DNA of 56,949 bases from an uncultured Alphaproteobacteria bacterium (lineage in GTDB: Bacteria > Pseudomonadota > Alphaproteobacteria > Puniceispirillales > Marisalimonadaceae), in NCBI GenBank assembly GCA_937142855.1, contig CAKZQZ010000009.1:1-56949 (forward strand). The letters run 5' to 3'. Every line of letters starts with the position of its first letter. The first letter of the stretch is position 1. The notes under the pieces were generated by a model. That model had not been told where the DNA came from, ran no database searches, and saw nothing but the letters and a program-made list of their open reading frames with translations. Below are positions 18,933 to 28,338 of this stretch, in pieces. The translations under genes and the position numbers were made by a program.

Positions 18933-18984
18933 ATACTTTCTAACTTTTAAGTTTTAATAAATAGGAGCTTTTGTTATACAAAAA

Positions 18985-20583
18985 ATGTTTAAAGAGCTTT
19001 CCGAGAAAATATCAGACAGTGAATTACAAGTCTCTAATTTAAAATTTTCGTCTATATTAAAATTTAAAACAGAAATTTTAGCAGGCTTGACTGTTGCTTT
19101 GGCTCTGGTGCCTGAAGCTGTTTCTTTTTCATTTGTTGCTGGTGTTCACCCGTTAGTAGGTTTATACGCAGCTTTTATCGTTGGTTTAATCACAGCTTTA
19201 ATTGGAGGGCGCCCTGGTATGATTTCAGGTGCTACTGGAGCCTTGGCTGTTGTAATGGTTGCTTTGGTTTCCTCTCATGGTGTTGAGTATTTGTTTGCAA
19301 CGGTAATACTAATGGGTATTTTCCAAATTATAGCTGCTTTTTTGAGGTTAGGTAAATTTATTAGATTAGTGCCTTATCCAGTCATGCTTGGTTTTGTTAA
19401 CGGCTTGGCCATCGTTATATTTTTAGCTCAAATGTCTCAGTTTCAAATAACAGATATATCTGGAAATAAACAATGGATGGAAGGGCAGAACTTGGTTGTC
19501 ATGCTTTTGCTTGTAATTGCTACTATGATTGTAATATGGGGCATGCCTAAAATAACTAATATTATTCCAGCACCCTTAGCTGGTATAATTGTGGTTGCTA
19601 TGATTGTGATTTTTTTAGATATAGATGTACCAAGGGTTGGTGACCTGGCATCTATCAAAGGTGGTTTGCCAACGTTTCATATTCCATTGGTACCATTTAA
19701 TCTAGATACTCTATTAATAATACTTCCATATGCTTTAATTTTAGCAACTATTGGATTAATTGAAAGTTTGTTAACACTTAATTTGGTAGGGGATATTACT
19801 GGAAAAATTGGAGGAGCATCTCAGGAGTGTGTAGCTCAGGGTATTGCCAACACTGTTACTGGTTTTTTTAGTGGTATGGGTGGTTGTGCTATGATTGGGC
19901 AATCAATGATCAATGTGAAGTCTGGTGGACGTACAAGAATATCTGGAATTGCAGCTTCTCTATTTTTACTTCTGTTCATTGTAATTGGATCCTCTCTGAT
20001 TGAACAAATTCCTCTGGCTGCATTAGTAGGAGTTATGTTCATGGTTGTTATTGGTACTTTTGCCTGGCAAAGTATTTTAGTTATCAAGCGTATCCCAAGA
20101 ATAGATGTTATTGTCATGGTAATTGTAACTGTGATTACTGTTATTTATGATTTAGCTATAGCTGTTTTATGTGGGGTTATTATATCGGCACTTGCTTATG
20201 CTTGGAATAATGCAATTCGTATTAGAGGAAGTGTGACTATAGATGAAAACCTTAATACTATTTATTATATCGAAGGTCCTTTGTTTTTTGGCTCTGTTCA
20301 AGGTTTTTCAGAAATATTCAATATAGAAAATGATACTGAAACTGTAATTGTTGATTTCATCAATAGCCGTGTTGTTGATCAATCCGCTTTACAGGCCATA
20401 GAAGACTTAGCCCTTAAGTATGAAAAAAGAAACAAACAGTTACAATTGAGACACTTGTCAACGGATTGTCATTCTCTATTGCGTAAAGCTGGTCAATTAA
20501 TTGTAGATACCGATGACAACCCTAGTTACGGCCTTGCTGTTGATTATGGTGTAAAGCCAGGGGCCTTTAGCAAGAATCATTAA
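18985..20583 (+). CDS. SulP-family anion transporter with STAS domain
   Basis: A 532-residue inner-membrane protein. A SulP membrane domain with about 10-14 hydrophobic segments includes ALALVPEAVSFSFVAGVHPLVGLYAAF, and GGMGGCAMIGQSMIN lies in the middle. A cytoplasmic STAS domain occupies roughly residues 425-515. Family members carry sulfate, bicarbonate or other anions, often with Na+ or H+; which one applies here is unknown. The annotated ATG lies 17 nt after a good AGGAG site. An in-frame ATA at 18976 is 8 nt from that site, so the true start is uncertain by three codons. Confidence 0.9.
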   Translation: MFKELSEKISDSELQVSNLKFSSILKFKTEILAGLTVALALVPEAVSFSFVAGVHPLVGLYAAFIVGLITALIGGRPGMISGATGALAVVMVALVSSHGVEYLFATVILMGIFQIIAAFLRLGKFIRLVPYPVMLGFVNGLAIVIFLAQMSQFQITDISGNKQWMEGQNLVVMLLLVIATMIVIWGMPKITNIIPAPLAGIIVVAMIVIFLDIDVPRVGDLASIKGGLPTFHIPLVPFNLDTLLIILPYALILATIGLIESLLTLNLVGDITGKIGGASQECVAQGIANTVTGFFSGMGGCAMIGQSMINVKSGGRTRISGIAASLFLLLFIVIGSSLIEQIPLAALVGVMFMVVIGTFAWQSILVIKRIPRIDVIVMVIVTVITVIYDLAIAVLCGVIISALAYAWNNAIRIRGSVTIDENLNTIYYIEGPLFFGSVQGFSEIFNIENDTETVIVDFINSRVVDQSALQAIEDLALKYEKRNKQLQLRHLSTDCHSLLRKAGQLIVDTDDNPSYGLAVDYGVKPGAFSKNH

Positions 20584-20622
20584 ATATATTTTAATAGTTG
20601 ACTTTTATCTGTATTTATAAGA

Positions 20623-20637
20623 GAACAAAACATGAAC
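20623..20637 (+). promoter_or_regulatory. LexA (SOS) box over the umuD start
   Basis: GAAC at 20623-20626 and GAAC at 20634-20637 separated by exactly 7 nt. GAAC-N7-GAAC is the reverse complement of GTTC-N7-GTTC, the LexA operator known from alphaproteobacteria. It overlaps the umuD ATG (20632) and lies just downstream of a TTGACT (20598-20603) that could be a -35 element. Confidence 0.75.
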
Positions 20638-21141
20638 AAAATTTATGGAATAAAAAAAATGATGAACTTAGAGGTTACAAAACAAATTTTAGCTCAGAAT
20701 GGACACTATAAGCCATCTACTAAATTAGAAGTTTTTAGGCCATGTTTAAATAAACCACAGATGTTTCCACTTTATAGTTCTAAAGTTTCAGCAGGTTTTC
20801 CTTCCCCTGCAGATGATAACTTAGAGAAAACTTTAGATTTAAATAGTTATTTAATTAAAAGACCTGCAGCAACATTTTTTGTCCGTGTAAATGGAGATTC
20901 AATGATTAATGCTGGCATAAATGATAATGATATCCTCGTTGTAGATAGAAGTATTAAACCGTCACACGGAAAAGTAATTATAGCTGTTCTAGACGGCCAA
21001 ATGACTGTTAAAAGATTACATAAACGTTCTGGTAAGGTTATATTAATGCCAGAAAATGATTTATATAAGCCAATCGAAATTCAAAGTCATATGAGTATGG
21101 AAATTTGGGGAGTGGTTACTAGTTCAGTTCATTTCTTATAA
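20632..21141 (+). CDS. umuD: UmuD-type self-cleaving protein of DNA polymerase V
   Basis: A 169-residue S24 peptidase. The cleavage site is A54-G55 (SAGFPSPA), with nucleophile Ser90 (NGDSM) and general-base Lys127. The spacings (Gly to Ser 35, Ser to Lys 37) equal those of E. coli UmuD, but the N-terminus is about 30 residues longer. RecA-stimulated cleavage would give UmuD', the partner of UmuC. ATG 20632 overlaps the LexA box; ATGs at 20659 and 20662 are alternative starts that would leave the operator wholly upstream. It is 1 nt before umuC. Confidence 0.92.
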   Translation: MNKIYGIKKMMNLEVTKQILAQNGHYKPSTKLEVFRPCLNKPQMFPLYSSKVSAGFPSPADDNLEKTLDLNSYLIKRPAATFFVRVNGDSMINAGINDNDILVVDRSIKPSHGKVIIAVLDGQMTVKRLHKRSGKVILMPENDLYKPIEIQSHMSMEIWGVVTSSVHFL

Positions 21142-21142
21142 C

Positions 21143-22462
21143 ATGTATGGATTAGTAGATTGTAATAATTTCTATGTTTCTTGCGAAAGAGTTTTCAATC
21201 CATTTTTAAGAAACAAACCGGTTGTTGTATTATCTAACAATGATGGGTGCATTATCGCTAGATCAAATGAAGCTAAAGCTTTGGGAATACCTATGGGTGC
21301 CCCATTACACCAGTACAAGAAATTAATAAATCAGAATAAAGTTTTAACATACTCTTCAAATTATACATTGTATGGAGATATGTCATCACGTGTTATGAGT
21401 TCGTTAAAATACTTTGTCCCTGACATAGAAATATATTCTATTGATGAAGCTTTTCTTAATTTAGAAAAAATAAATAGCCTAACCTTACTAGATGAAATGA
21501 TTACAATTAGAACATTGATTTACCAGTGGACGGGAATACCTGTCTCTATTGGAGTAGGACCTACTAAAACGTTAGCAAAGTTAGCAAATAGAATGGCCAA
21601 GAAACATTCATCTAATGGCGTTTATTTTTTACCCATATCAAATCATCTAAATAAAATATTAAAAGATATATGTTTAGAAGATATTTGGGGCATATCAAAA
21701 GGTTGGGCAAATCGTCTAAAATCCCTAGGGATTCATACTCCTTTTGAATTACAGCAGTCAGATCCTCGTAAAATAAGAGATTTAATTTCAGTTGTTGGTG
21801 AACGTATTGTCTACGAGTTAAGAGGAATACCTTGCCTTAATTTAGAAGTAATAGCTGCAAAAAAGTCAATTACTGTGTCTAGATCTTTTGGCAGTATGAC
21901 TAATGATAAGAATGATTTAAAGAAAGCATTGGCAAATTATGCAGCAAGGGCTGCCGAGAAGCTCAGGTCACAAAGTAGTTTGTGTGGTGCAATTTCCGTT
22001 TTTATTAACACTAATCGTTTTAGCAAAAAAGATTTGCAATATAGTAATAGCTCATCAGTTATTTTGGATGATTTGACAGATAGTACACAAATTATAATTC
22101 AAAAAGCATTTAGGTTATTAGAAAATCTTTATCGCCCAAATTATAATTATAAAAAAATCGGGGTTATATTACTCAACATTGAGAAAAGAGGCCAAGATCT
22201 TACCAGTGAAAATTATGTTATCCAGGGTAATTTATTTACATATAGCAATATCCTCCACAAAACCAATAATCAATCTGATATTTGTATGAAAATGTTAGAT
22301 GGTATAAATGCTAAAATGGGAAAAATGACTTTATTTTATGGTTCTCAAGGGATTATGAAACAGCCAAAAAATAAAAAAGAAAAAAATAACTGGCAAATGC
22401 GTTCTAATTACAGATCTCCATTTTACACAACGAATTGGAATGATATATTAAAAGTATCGTAG
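21143..22462 (+). CDS. umuC: Translesion DNA polymerase V catalytic subunit
   Basis: A 439-residue Y-family polymerase. The N-terminal DCNNFYVSCERVF supplies the first metal-binding Asp, and YSIDEAFL holds the catalytic Asp-Glu pair. The helix-hairpin-helix region (around LEDIWGISKGWANRLKSLGI) and the little-finger domain follow, so it is full length. It forms an operon with umuD under the LexA box and copies damaged DNA with low fidelity. Its stop faces that of the D,D-carboxypeptidase gene with a 7-nt gap. Confidence 0.94.
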   Translation: MYGLVDCNNFYVSCERVFNPFLRNKPVVVLSNNDGCIIARSNEAKALGIPMGAPLHQYKKLINQNKVLTYSSNYTLYGDMSSRVMSSLKYFVPDIEIYSIDEAFLNLEKINSLTLLDEMITIRTLIYQWTGIPVSIGVGPTKTLAKLANRMAKKHSSNGVYFLPISNHLNKILKDICLEDIWGISKGWANRLKSLGIHTPFELQQSDPRKIRDLISVVGERIVYELRGIPCLNLEVIAAKKSITVSRSFGSMTNDKNDLKKALANYAARAAEKLRSQSSLCGAISVFINTNRFSKKDLQYSNSSSVILDDLTDSTQIIIQKAFRLLENLYRPNYNYKKIGVILLNIEKRGQDLTSENYVIQGNLFTYSNILHKTNNQSDICMKMLDGINAKMGKMTLFYGSQGIMKQPKNKKEKNNWQMRSNYRSPFYTTNWNDILKVS

Positions 22463-22469
22463 AATAAAA

Positions 22470-23765
22470 TTAAGATTTGTCAGTGTTTTCTGGAAGAGGA
22501 ATGCAGCTAAACCCTGAAGTCCAAAGTTCTGCACACACCGAACGAGCTTGATTTTCAGCTAACTCTACAAACCTCACGCGCCAAAGGTGTTCTATGGTAT
22601 TATTCTTATTATTTGATCTAGTAATTTTACTTAAAGATGCAGGTAAATTAGCAAGTTGTTCTGGGACGATATTTCTTGCATTACGTGCAGCTTTATGAGC
22701 ATTAAGTCTATTCTTGAAAGCTCCTATTTGTATAAACCAATCTTCTTCACTATTATTGGGTGGTAAATTAAGAGTAGGGGGTATATTAAAATTCTTTACA
22801 GTTTTTTCTATAATAGAAATTTTAGGACGAGTTAATGGTAGTTCGGATGGTTTTGCTATTCTCACTAAAGGTTTAGAAGGTTTGGTCTTAAAATGTTTAT
22901 TGAGAAGACTAATCATATGTTTATCACGTGATCTTGCTTTTTTACCACCAAAAACAACGCCAATAATCCTTTGTCCATTCCTTTCTACAGAAGCAACAAG
23001 GTTAAATCCAGAAGCATAGGTGTAACCTGTTTTAATACCATCAGTGCCGGAATAACTACCTAATAAATTATTATGATTAGTGTATTTGACACCTTGATAA
23101 ACAAAATGTTTGGTTTTAAATAATTTAAAAAATTTGGGATGATTACGTCTAATAGCTATTCCTAACGTTGCCATATCTCTTGCAGTAGATAATTGACCTC
23201 TGTTAGGTAATCCAGAAGCATTTTTAAAGGTGGTTCTTGTCATACCTAATTGCTTGGCTTTTTTTGTCATTAATTTTGCAAAATTTCTTTCTGACTTTCC
23301 TAAGTTTTCTGCAACTACCGTGGCTACGTCATTTGCAGATTTAGTTATTAAAGCCATAATTGCATTTTTCACAGTAATTCTAGATCCTGGAGAAAGATGT
23401 AATTTGGATGGAGGTTGTCTTGATGCACGTTTAGATACTTTTAGTTTAGTATTCATAGATATTTTCTTAGACTCCAAAGCATCAAAAATCATATATAAAG
23501 TCATGATTTTCGTAAGTGATGCTGGATAATTTCGAGTGTCTGCATTTGTATTATGATAAATTCGTTTAGTATTCTCGTTAATAACAAAAGAAGCATATTT
23601 AGCATTTGCTGGAAATCCAAAAACGGTTAAAGCTAAAAAAAATATAGGTAATAAAAACAGCTTTCTTGAAATTGAAGAGTTACTAGCCTTTAATATTCCA
23701 AATACAAAGGAATGAGTTGTATTAAAAACATTTTTCAACACAGTTGATATCTCCAACAAAATCAT
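22470..23765 (-). CDS. D-alanyl-D-alanine carboxypeptidase with SPOR domain
   Basis: A 431-residue PBP5/6-type (S11) enzyme. SxxK is S83-K86 in PASLTKIM, SxN is S143-N145 (SAND), and KTG is at 245-247. A signal sequence (about residues 36-55) precedes the catalytic domain. A C-terminal SPOR domain starting near WFIQIGAFKNR (about 343) should target denuded septal peptidoglycan. It trims the terminal D-Ala of stem peptides in the periplasm. The ATG at 23765 has no good ribosome site. A GTG eight codons in (23741) has a GGAG 9 nt upstream and may be the true start. Confidence 0.9.
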   Translation of the reverse strand: MILLEISTVLKNVFNTTHSFVFGILKASNSSISRKLFLLPIFFLALTVFGFPANAKYASFVINENTKRIYHNTNADTRNYPASLTKIMTLYMIFDALESKKISMNTKLKVSKRASRQPPSKLHLSPGSRITVKNAIMALITKSANDVATVVAENLGKSERNFAKLMTKKAKQLGMTRTTFKNASGLPNRGQLSTARDMATLGIAIRRNHPKFFKLFKTKHFVYQGVKYTNHNNLLGSYSGTDGIKTGYTYASGFNLVASVERNGQRIIGVVFGGKKARSRDKHMISLLNKHFKTKPSKPLVRIAKPSELPLTRPKISIIEKTVKNFNIPPTLNLPPNNSEEDWFIQIGAFKNRLNAHKAARNARNIVPEQLANLPASLSKITRSNNKNNTIEHLWRVRFVELAENQARSVCAELWTSGFSCIPLPENTDKS

Positions 23766-24040
23766 TTTAACAATAATAAATGCTTTCGATTATAGTTAAA
23801 ATTTATTCAAAAAGCACATTATTTAGATTTTTTTTTTTTATAAATACTATATTTGGTATAGTTTAGATAAGTCTTTAATAAAGTTTATATTTGAAAAAAT
23901 TATTAATATAAACTTGTTGAACCGGTATGTCGTTCTTATATGATAAGATAAGTAATATTAAGAAAGCTGTAAGTTTGACTATTCAAATAAGAACAAATAT
24001 TCACCAAATACATCTAATAAAAAAGGTGCTACCATTTGTT

Positions 24041-24364
24041 ATGGCTAAAGACGATGAAGATAAAAAAGATATTGATGGAAACATTAAACTAGCTACTAAG
24101 CCAAAAACTAAAACTCCACCTTTATATAGAGTTTTGATGATGAATGATGATTATACACCAATGGAGTTTGTTATTGAAGTACTAGAAAAATTTTTTCAAA
24201 AAAACAGAGAAGAAGCCACACAAATTATGCTTCATGTTCATCAACGTGGAGTTGGAGTTTGTGGTATTTATGCATATGATCTAGCGGAAACAAAAGCAAT
24301 GCAAGTTATGAATTATGCACGTAAACATGAACATCCTTTGCAAGTTCAATTAGAGAAGGAATAA
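24041..24364 (+). CDS. clpS: ATP-dependent Clp protease adaptor ClpS
   Basis: A 107-residue form from ATG 24041, the usual ClpS size. The core [22 protein letters not shown] and the substrate-pocket region [20 protein letters not shown] are present. ClpS delivers proteins with N-terminal Leu, Phe, Tyr or Trp to ClpAP. The same frame is open back to an ATG at 23927, but the extra 38 residues do not look like a ClpS N-terminus. An inverted repeat (ACTATA-N5-TATAGT, 23846-23862) lies in the gap to the divergent carboxypeptidase gene. The stop is 2 nt before clpA. Confidence 0.92.
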   Translation: MAKDDEDKKDIDGNIKLATKPKTKTPPLYRVLMMNDDYTPMEFVIEVLEKFFQKNREEATQIMLHVHQRGVGVCGIYAYDLAETKAMQVMNYARKHEHPLQVQLEKE

Positions 24365-24366
24365 AA

Positions 24367-26685
24367 ATGCTATCTAAATCTTTAGAAGAAACTTTACGAC
24401 GTGCGATGACTAATGCATCTTCACTAAAACACGAATTTGCAACGTTAGAACATTTATTATTTGCCTTGTTGGAAGATCAGGACGCATTAGAGGTATTAAA
24501 AGCTTGTTCCGTAAATGTAAAAACTCTGGAAGATGATATTAATAAATATTTAAAAGAAGATTTAAAAGCCATAGTTACTTCTGATAATGAAGCAGACACA
24601 CAACCAACAGCTGGTTTTCAGAGAGTTGTTCAAAGAGCAGTTATTCATACTCAATCATCTGGTAGAAATGAAGCAACAGGTGCTAATATTTTAGTTGCTA
24701 TGTTTTCAGAAAGAGACTGTTATGCAGTATATTTACTTCAAAAACAAGACATGAAGCGTCTTGATGCTGTTAGTTTTATGAGTCATGGGCTGGCAAAAGA
24801 TCCTAATTATTCAAAGCCAACATCACCTTCAGGTGCTGATAGCACTGCTGAAGACGTAGAAAATAAAAAACCTGAAAAAGCCTTAGATAAATATGCTGTA
24901 AATTTAAATGAAAAAGCTGCAGAAGGTAAAATAGATCCTTTAATTGGAAGACAGCTTGAGTTAGATAGAACAATTCAAGTTTTATGTAGACGAACAAAAA
25001 ATAACCCTTTGTTAGTAGGTGACCCGGGCGTTGGTAAAACAGCCATAGCAGAAGGTCTAGCAGACAGAGTCGTAAAAGGGAACGTTCCTGAAGTTCTTTT
25101 GAACTCTGAAATCTATGCTTTAGATATGGGAGCTCTTCTTGCAGGAACCAGGTATAGAGGGGATTTTGAAGAGCGCTTAAAGGCTGTAATGAAAGAAATT
25201 GAAGGTAATGAAAATGCAATATTATTCATTGATGAGATACATACTATAATTGGAGCGGGAGCAACAAGTGGTGGAGCTATGGATGCATCAAACCTATTAA
25301 AACCAGCGCTACAAAATGGTGGTTTAAAATGTATAGGATCAACCACTTACAAAGAATATAGAGGGTATTTTGATAAGGATAGAGCCTTGGTAAGAAGGTT
25401 CCAAAAAATTGATGTTTCTGAACCAAATGTTGATGATACAGTAAAAATTTTAATGGGCTTGAAATCTCGCTATGAAGATCATCATAAAATAAAATTTACG
25501 AATATAGCTATAAAAACAGCGGTGGAACTTTCGGCAAGATATATTAATGATAGAAAATTACCTGATAAGGCTATAGACGTAATTGACGAGACTGCTGCAG
25601 CTCAGATGTTAAAAACTAAGTCAAAACGAAAACGTGTTATTGGCAAAACAGAAATAGAAGAGACTATTGCACTAATTGCTAGAATACCACCAAGGAATGT
25701 TTCAACTGACGATAGAAAGGCTCTTTCAAAATTAGAAGATGACCTTAAACGAATGGTTTACGGCCAAGATAAAGCTGTAACCGAATTAGTCGCCAGTATC
25801 AAACTTTCAAGAGCTGGTTTAAGAGAAGGTGAAAAACCTGTAGGCTGTTATTTGTTTTCTGGTCCAACTGGGGTTGGTAAAACAGAAGTTGCTAGACAAT
25901 TAGCTGAGGCAACAGGCGTAAAACTTGTTAGATTTGACATGTCAGAGTATATGGAAAGGCATACTGTATCAAGGCTCATAGGAGCGCCTCCAGGATATGT
26001 AGGATTTGATCAAGGTGGCCTTTTGACTGATGCAATTGATCAAAATCCACACTCTGTCTTATTGTTAGACGAGATAGAGAAAGCTCACCCCGACTTGTTT
26101 AATTTACTTTTACAAGTGATGGATCACGGAAAACTAACTGACAATAATGGAAAATCAATCGATTTCAGAAACACTATATTAATTATGACAACGAATGCTG
26201 GAGCCCAAGAGCTATCAAAGGCTGCAATCGGTTTTAAGCAAGAAAATAGAGAAGGTGCTGATGGTGAAGCGATTGAAAAACTTTTTGCCCCAGAATTTAG
26301 AAATAGACTAGATGCTATTATTCCATTTGGATCTTTGCCTTTAGAAGTTGTTAGAATGGTTGTTGATAAATTCATTATGCAGCTTGAGGCTCAATTATCT
26401 GAAAAAGGAGTTTCGGTGTTATTGACTGACAAGTCCAGAGATTGGTTGGCTAGAAAAGGATATGACAAAACTTTCGGTGCCAGACCACTTGCTAGAGTTA
26501 TTCAAGAACATATTAAAAAACCACTGGCTGAAGAGTTATTATTTGGACGTTTGGTCGATGGTGGTACGGTAAATGTTGATTTATCGAAGGATAAATTAAT
26601 CCTTAAAACTTTAGGTTTAACAAACAAAGAAAATAAAAAGAAACATTCATCGTCTAAACATAAAGATACACCTGAGCTAACCTAA
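24367..26685 (+). CDS. clpA: ATP-dependent Clp protease ATPase subunit ClpA
   Basis: A 772-residue double-AAA+ unfoldase. The N-terminal Clp repeat domain binds ClpS. Walker A of D1 is GDPGVGKT and of D2 GPTGVGKT, with Walker B FIDEIH and LLDEIE. The C-terminal D2-small domain has [17 protein letters not shown]. It works with ClpP (not in the window) and ClpS, encoded 2 nt upstream. The stop codon directly abuts the convergent FemAB-like gene with no intergenic base. Confidence 0.95.
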   Translation: MLSKSLEETLRRAMTNASSLKHEFATLEHLLFALLEDQDALEVLKACSVNVKTLEDDINKYLKEDLKAIVTSDNEADTQPTAGFQRVVQRAVIHTQSSGRNEATGANILVAMFSERDCYAVYLLQKQDMKRLDAVSFMSHGLAKDPNYSKPTSPSGADSTAEDVENKKPEKALDKYAVNLNEKAAEGKIDPLIGRQLELDRTIQVLCRRTKNNPLLVGDPGVGKTAIAEGLADRVVKGNVPEVLLNSEIYALDMGALLAGTRYRGDFEERLKAVMKEIEGNENAILFIDEIHTIIGAGATSGGAMDASNLLKPALQNGGLKCIGSTTYKEYRGYFDKDRALVRRFQKIDVSEPNVDDTVKILMGLKSRYEDHHKIKFTNIAIKTAVELSARYINDRKLPDKAIDVIDETAAAQMLKTKSKRKRVIGKTEIEETIALIARIPPRNVSTDDRKALSKLEDDLKRMVYGQDKAVTELVASIKLSRAGLREGEKPVGCYLFSGPTGVGKTEVARQLAEATGVKLVRFDMSEYMERHTVSRLIGAPPGYVGFDQGGLLTDAIDQNPHSVLLLDEIEKAHPDLFNLLLQVMDHGKLTDNNGKSIDFRNTILIMTTNAGAQELSKAAIGFKQENREGADGEAIEKLFAPEFRNRLDAIIPFGSLPLEVVRMVVDKFIMQLEAQLSEKGVSVLLTDKSRDWLARKGYDKTFGARPLARVIQEHIKKPLAEELLFGRLVDGGTVNVDLSKDKLILKTLGLTNKENKKKHSSSKHKDTPELT

Positions 26686-27828
26686 TTAATTTAAAGAATA
26701 AGGAGAGTTTTGTTGATTTACAAACTCGATTTGTTTGTCAACTTGCTTTTCTTCTAATTGAACAAATCTCTTTATAGCATCAGAAAATGATTTGTTTTGA
26801 ATATAGTGTCTGCTGTAAGTTACAGAAGCTAAATAACCCCTTTGTATTTTATGATTACCTTGAGCCCCTGCTTCAACTGTTGTTATTTTGTGATCAATAG
26901 CGTATTCAATAGCTTGATAATAACATAATTCGAAATGTAAAAAGGGGATGTCAACTATAGCTCCCCAATTGCGTCCATATAATGTGTTCTCACCAATAAA
27001 ATTTAGAGCCCCTGCAATAATTTTTTGATTTTGCTTTGCAATGATAAGCAAAATTTTATCTTTCATTGTACTATTTATTAAATGGAAGAAATCTCTGGTT
27101 AAATATGCACCTCCCCATTTTTTATCAATTGTTGTTAGATAGAATTCATAAAAAGCATTCCACATTTCAATATTTAGTTGATCGCCGGTTATTTTTTGTA
27201 TGATTAGGTTATGTTCATTAATTGATCGTCTTTCTTTCTTAATTGATTTTCTCTTTGAACTTTTTAATGTAGATAAAAATTCATCAAATGTATTATAGTT
27301 TTTATTATGCCAATGAAACTGGATTCCTTTCCTTTGAATCCAATTGTTTTTATTTAATTTTGAATTTAAATCTTCAGTTATAAAATTAATATGTGCAGAG
27401 CTTAAATTATTTTTTTGAACTATAGCTTCAAATGTATTTATTATTAGTTCGAATATTTCTTCATTTTTTGGATGATTAGGGTCAATTAGTATCCTAGGTC
27501 CCGTAGCGGGTGTAAATGGAATAGCAGATATTAATTTTGGATAATATTGACCACCAGCATTTTCAAATGCATTAGCCCAAGCATGATCGAAGATATATTC
27601 ACCATAAGAGTGCATTTTTAAAAAATTAGGACAAGCTCCTATTATTTTATTATTTGTATCTTTAACAATTATATGTTTTGGATGCCAACCGGTTTTTGAA
27701 GACACTGATCCTGAAAGTTCTAACGAATTAAGAAAATCAAAAGAGGTAAAAGGGTGATTGAAGAGATTAAGTTTATTCCATTGAGAACGATCAATATCTT
27801 TAAGTTTAGATACTAATTCAACTTTCAT
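26686..27828 (-). CDS. FemAB/GNAT-like acyltransferase (DUF482 type)
   Basis: A 380-residue protein of the FemAB-like GNAT-fold family (peptidoglycan biosynthesis/recognition type). Motifs seen include KHIIVKD near the start, RKSIKKERRSI in the middle, WGGAYLTRDFF, and a C-terminal EAGAQGNHKIQRGYLA stretch typical of the family. Members are thought to attach aminoacyl or acyl groups, but the substrate here is unknown. It is the third gene of a run nrdJ, ridA, this gene (gaps 12 and 24 nt). Confidence 0.8.
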   Translation of the reverse strand: MKVELVSKLKDIDRSQWNKLNLFNHPFTSFDFLNSLELSGSVSSKTGWHPKHIIVKDTNNKIIGACPNFLKMHSYGEYIFDHAWANAFENAGGQYYPKLISAIPFTPATGPRILIDPNHPKNEEIFELIINTFEAIVQKNNLSSAHINFITEDLNSKLNKNNWIQRKGIQFHWHNKNYNTFDEFLSTLKSSKRKSIKKERRSINEHNLIIQKITGDQLNIEMWNAFYEFYLTTIDKKWGGAYLTRDFFHLINSTMKDKILLIIAKQNQKIIAGALNFIGENTLYGRNWGAIVDIPFLHFELCYYQAIEYAIDHKITTVEAGAQGNHKIQRGYLASVTYSRHYIQNKSFSDAIKRFVQLEEKQVDKQIEFVNQQNSPYSLN

Positions 27829-27852
27829 TCTTAATTTTTAAAAAAAGAATTA

Positions 27853-28326
27853 TTAATTTTCAATTTCAAATATGCCTTCGATCTCAACTGGAACATCGCG
27901 GGGAAGTGCAGCAGCTCCAATTGCAAATCTAGCATGCTTTCCTTTATCACCAAAAATATTTACAAACATGTCTGATGCCCCATTTATGATCTTGGGATGG
28001 TCAGTAAAGTTTGGAGCAGATGCAACAAACCCTCCTAGTTTAACTACTTTTTTTACCTTATTAAGGTCTCCATTACATGCGGCTTTAAGTTGGCTTAGGA
28101 TAGCTTTTGCACACGCTTCTGCCATCTTTATACCTACTTCAACTGAAACGTTGTCACCAACTTTCCCTTTTGTGGTTATCTCACCATTTATAAATGGTAA
28201 TTGCCCTGATATAAATACCAAATTACCCGTAATGACGTATGGGACGTAGCTACCTGCAGGTATACTAGCTTCATCCAATTCAATATTTAATTCGTCTAAT
28301 TTTTTATTAATATCGTTATTCATCAT
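27853..28326 (-). CDS. RidA (YjgF/YER057c/UK114) family protein
   Basis: A 157-residue Rid-family protein with GNLVFISGQLPFINGE, the central LGGFVASAPNFTDHPKIINGASD segment and RFAIGAAALPRDVPVEIEGIFEI at the end. Classical RidA deaminates reactive enamines and imines from PLP enzymes using an Arg in the R-x-A-V-G-V region; here the matching stretch is ARFAIGAAALPRDVPVE, the longer-subfamily style. It lies between nrdJ and the FemAB-like gene. Confidence 0.88.
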   Translation of the reverse strand: MMNNDINKKLDELNIELDEASIPAGSYVPYVITGNLVFISGQLPFINGEITTKGKVGDNVSVEVGIKMAEACAKAILSQLKAACNGDLNKVKKVVKLGGFVASAPNFTDHPKIINGASDMFVNIFGDKGKHARFAIGAAALPRDVPVEIEGIFEIEN

Positions 28327-28338
28327 AAAACCTATATA

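Noticed and set aside
23927-24040. Longer ClpS start at ATG 23927
   Set aside because: The extra 38 residues are basic and hydrophobic without ClpS similarity; ATG 24041 gives the normal length.
24803-25219. Minus-strand open frame of 138 codons inside clpA
   Set aside because: The translation is a Leu/Gln/Phe-rich shadow of the ClpA coding strand with no start context or recognisable domain.
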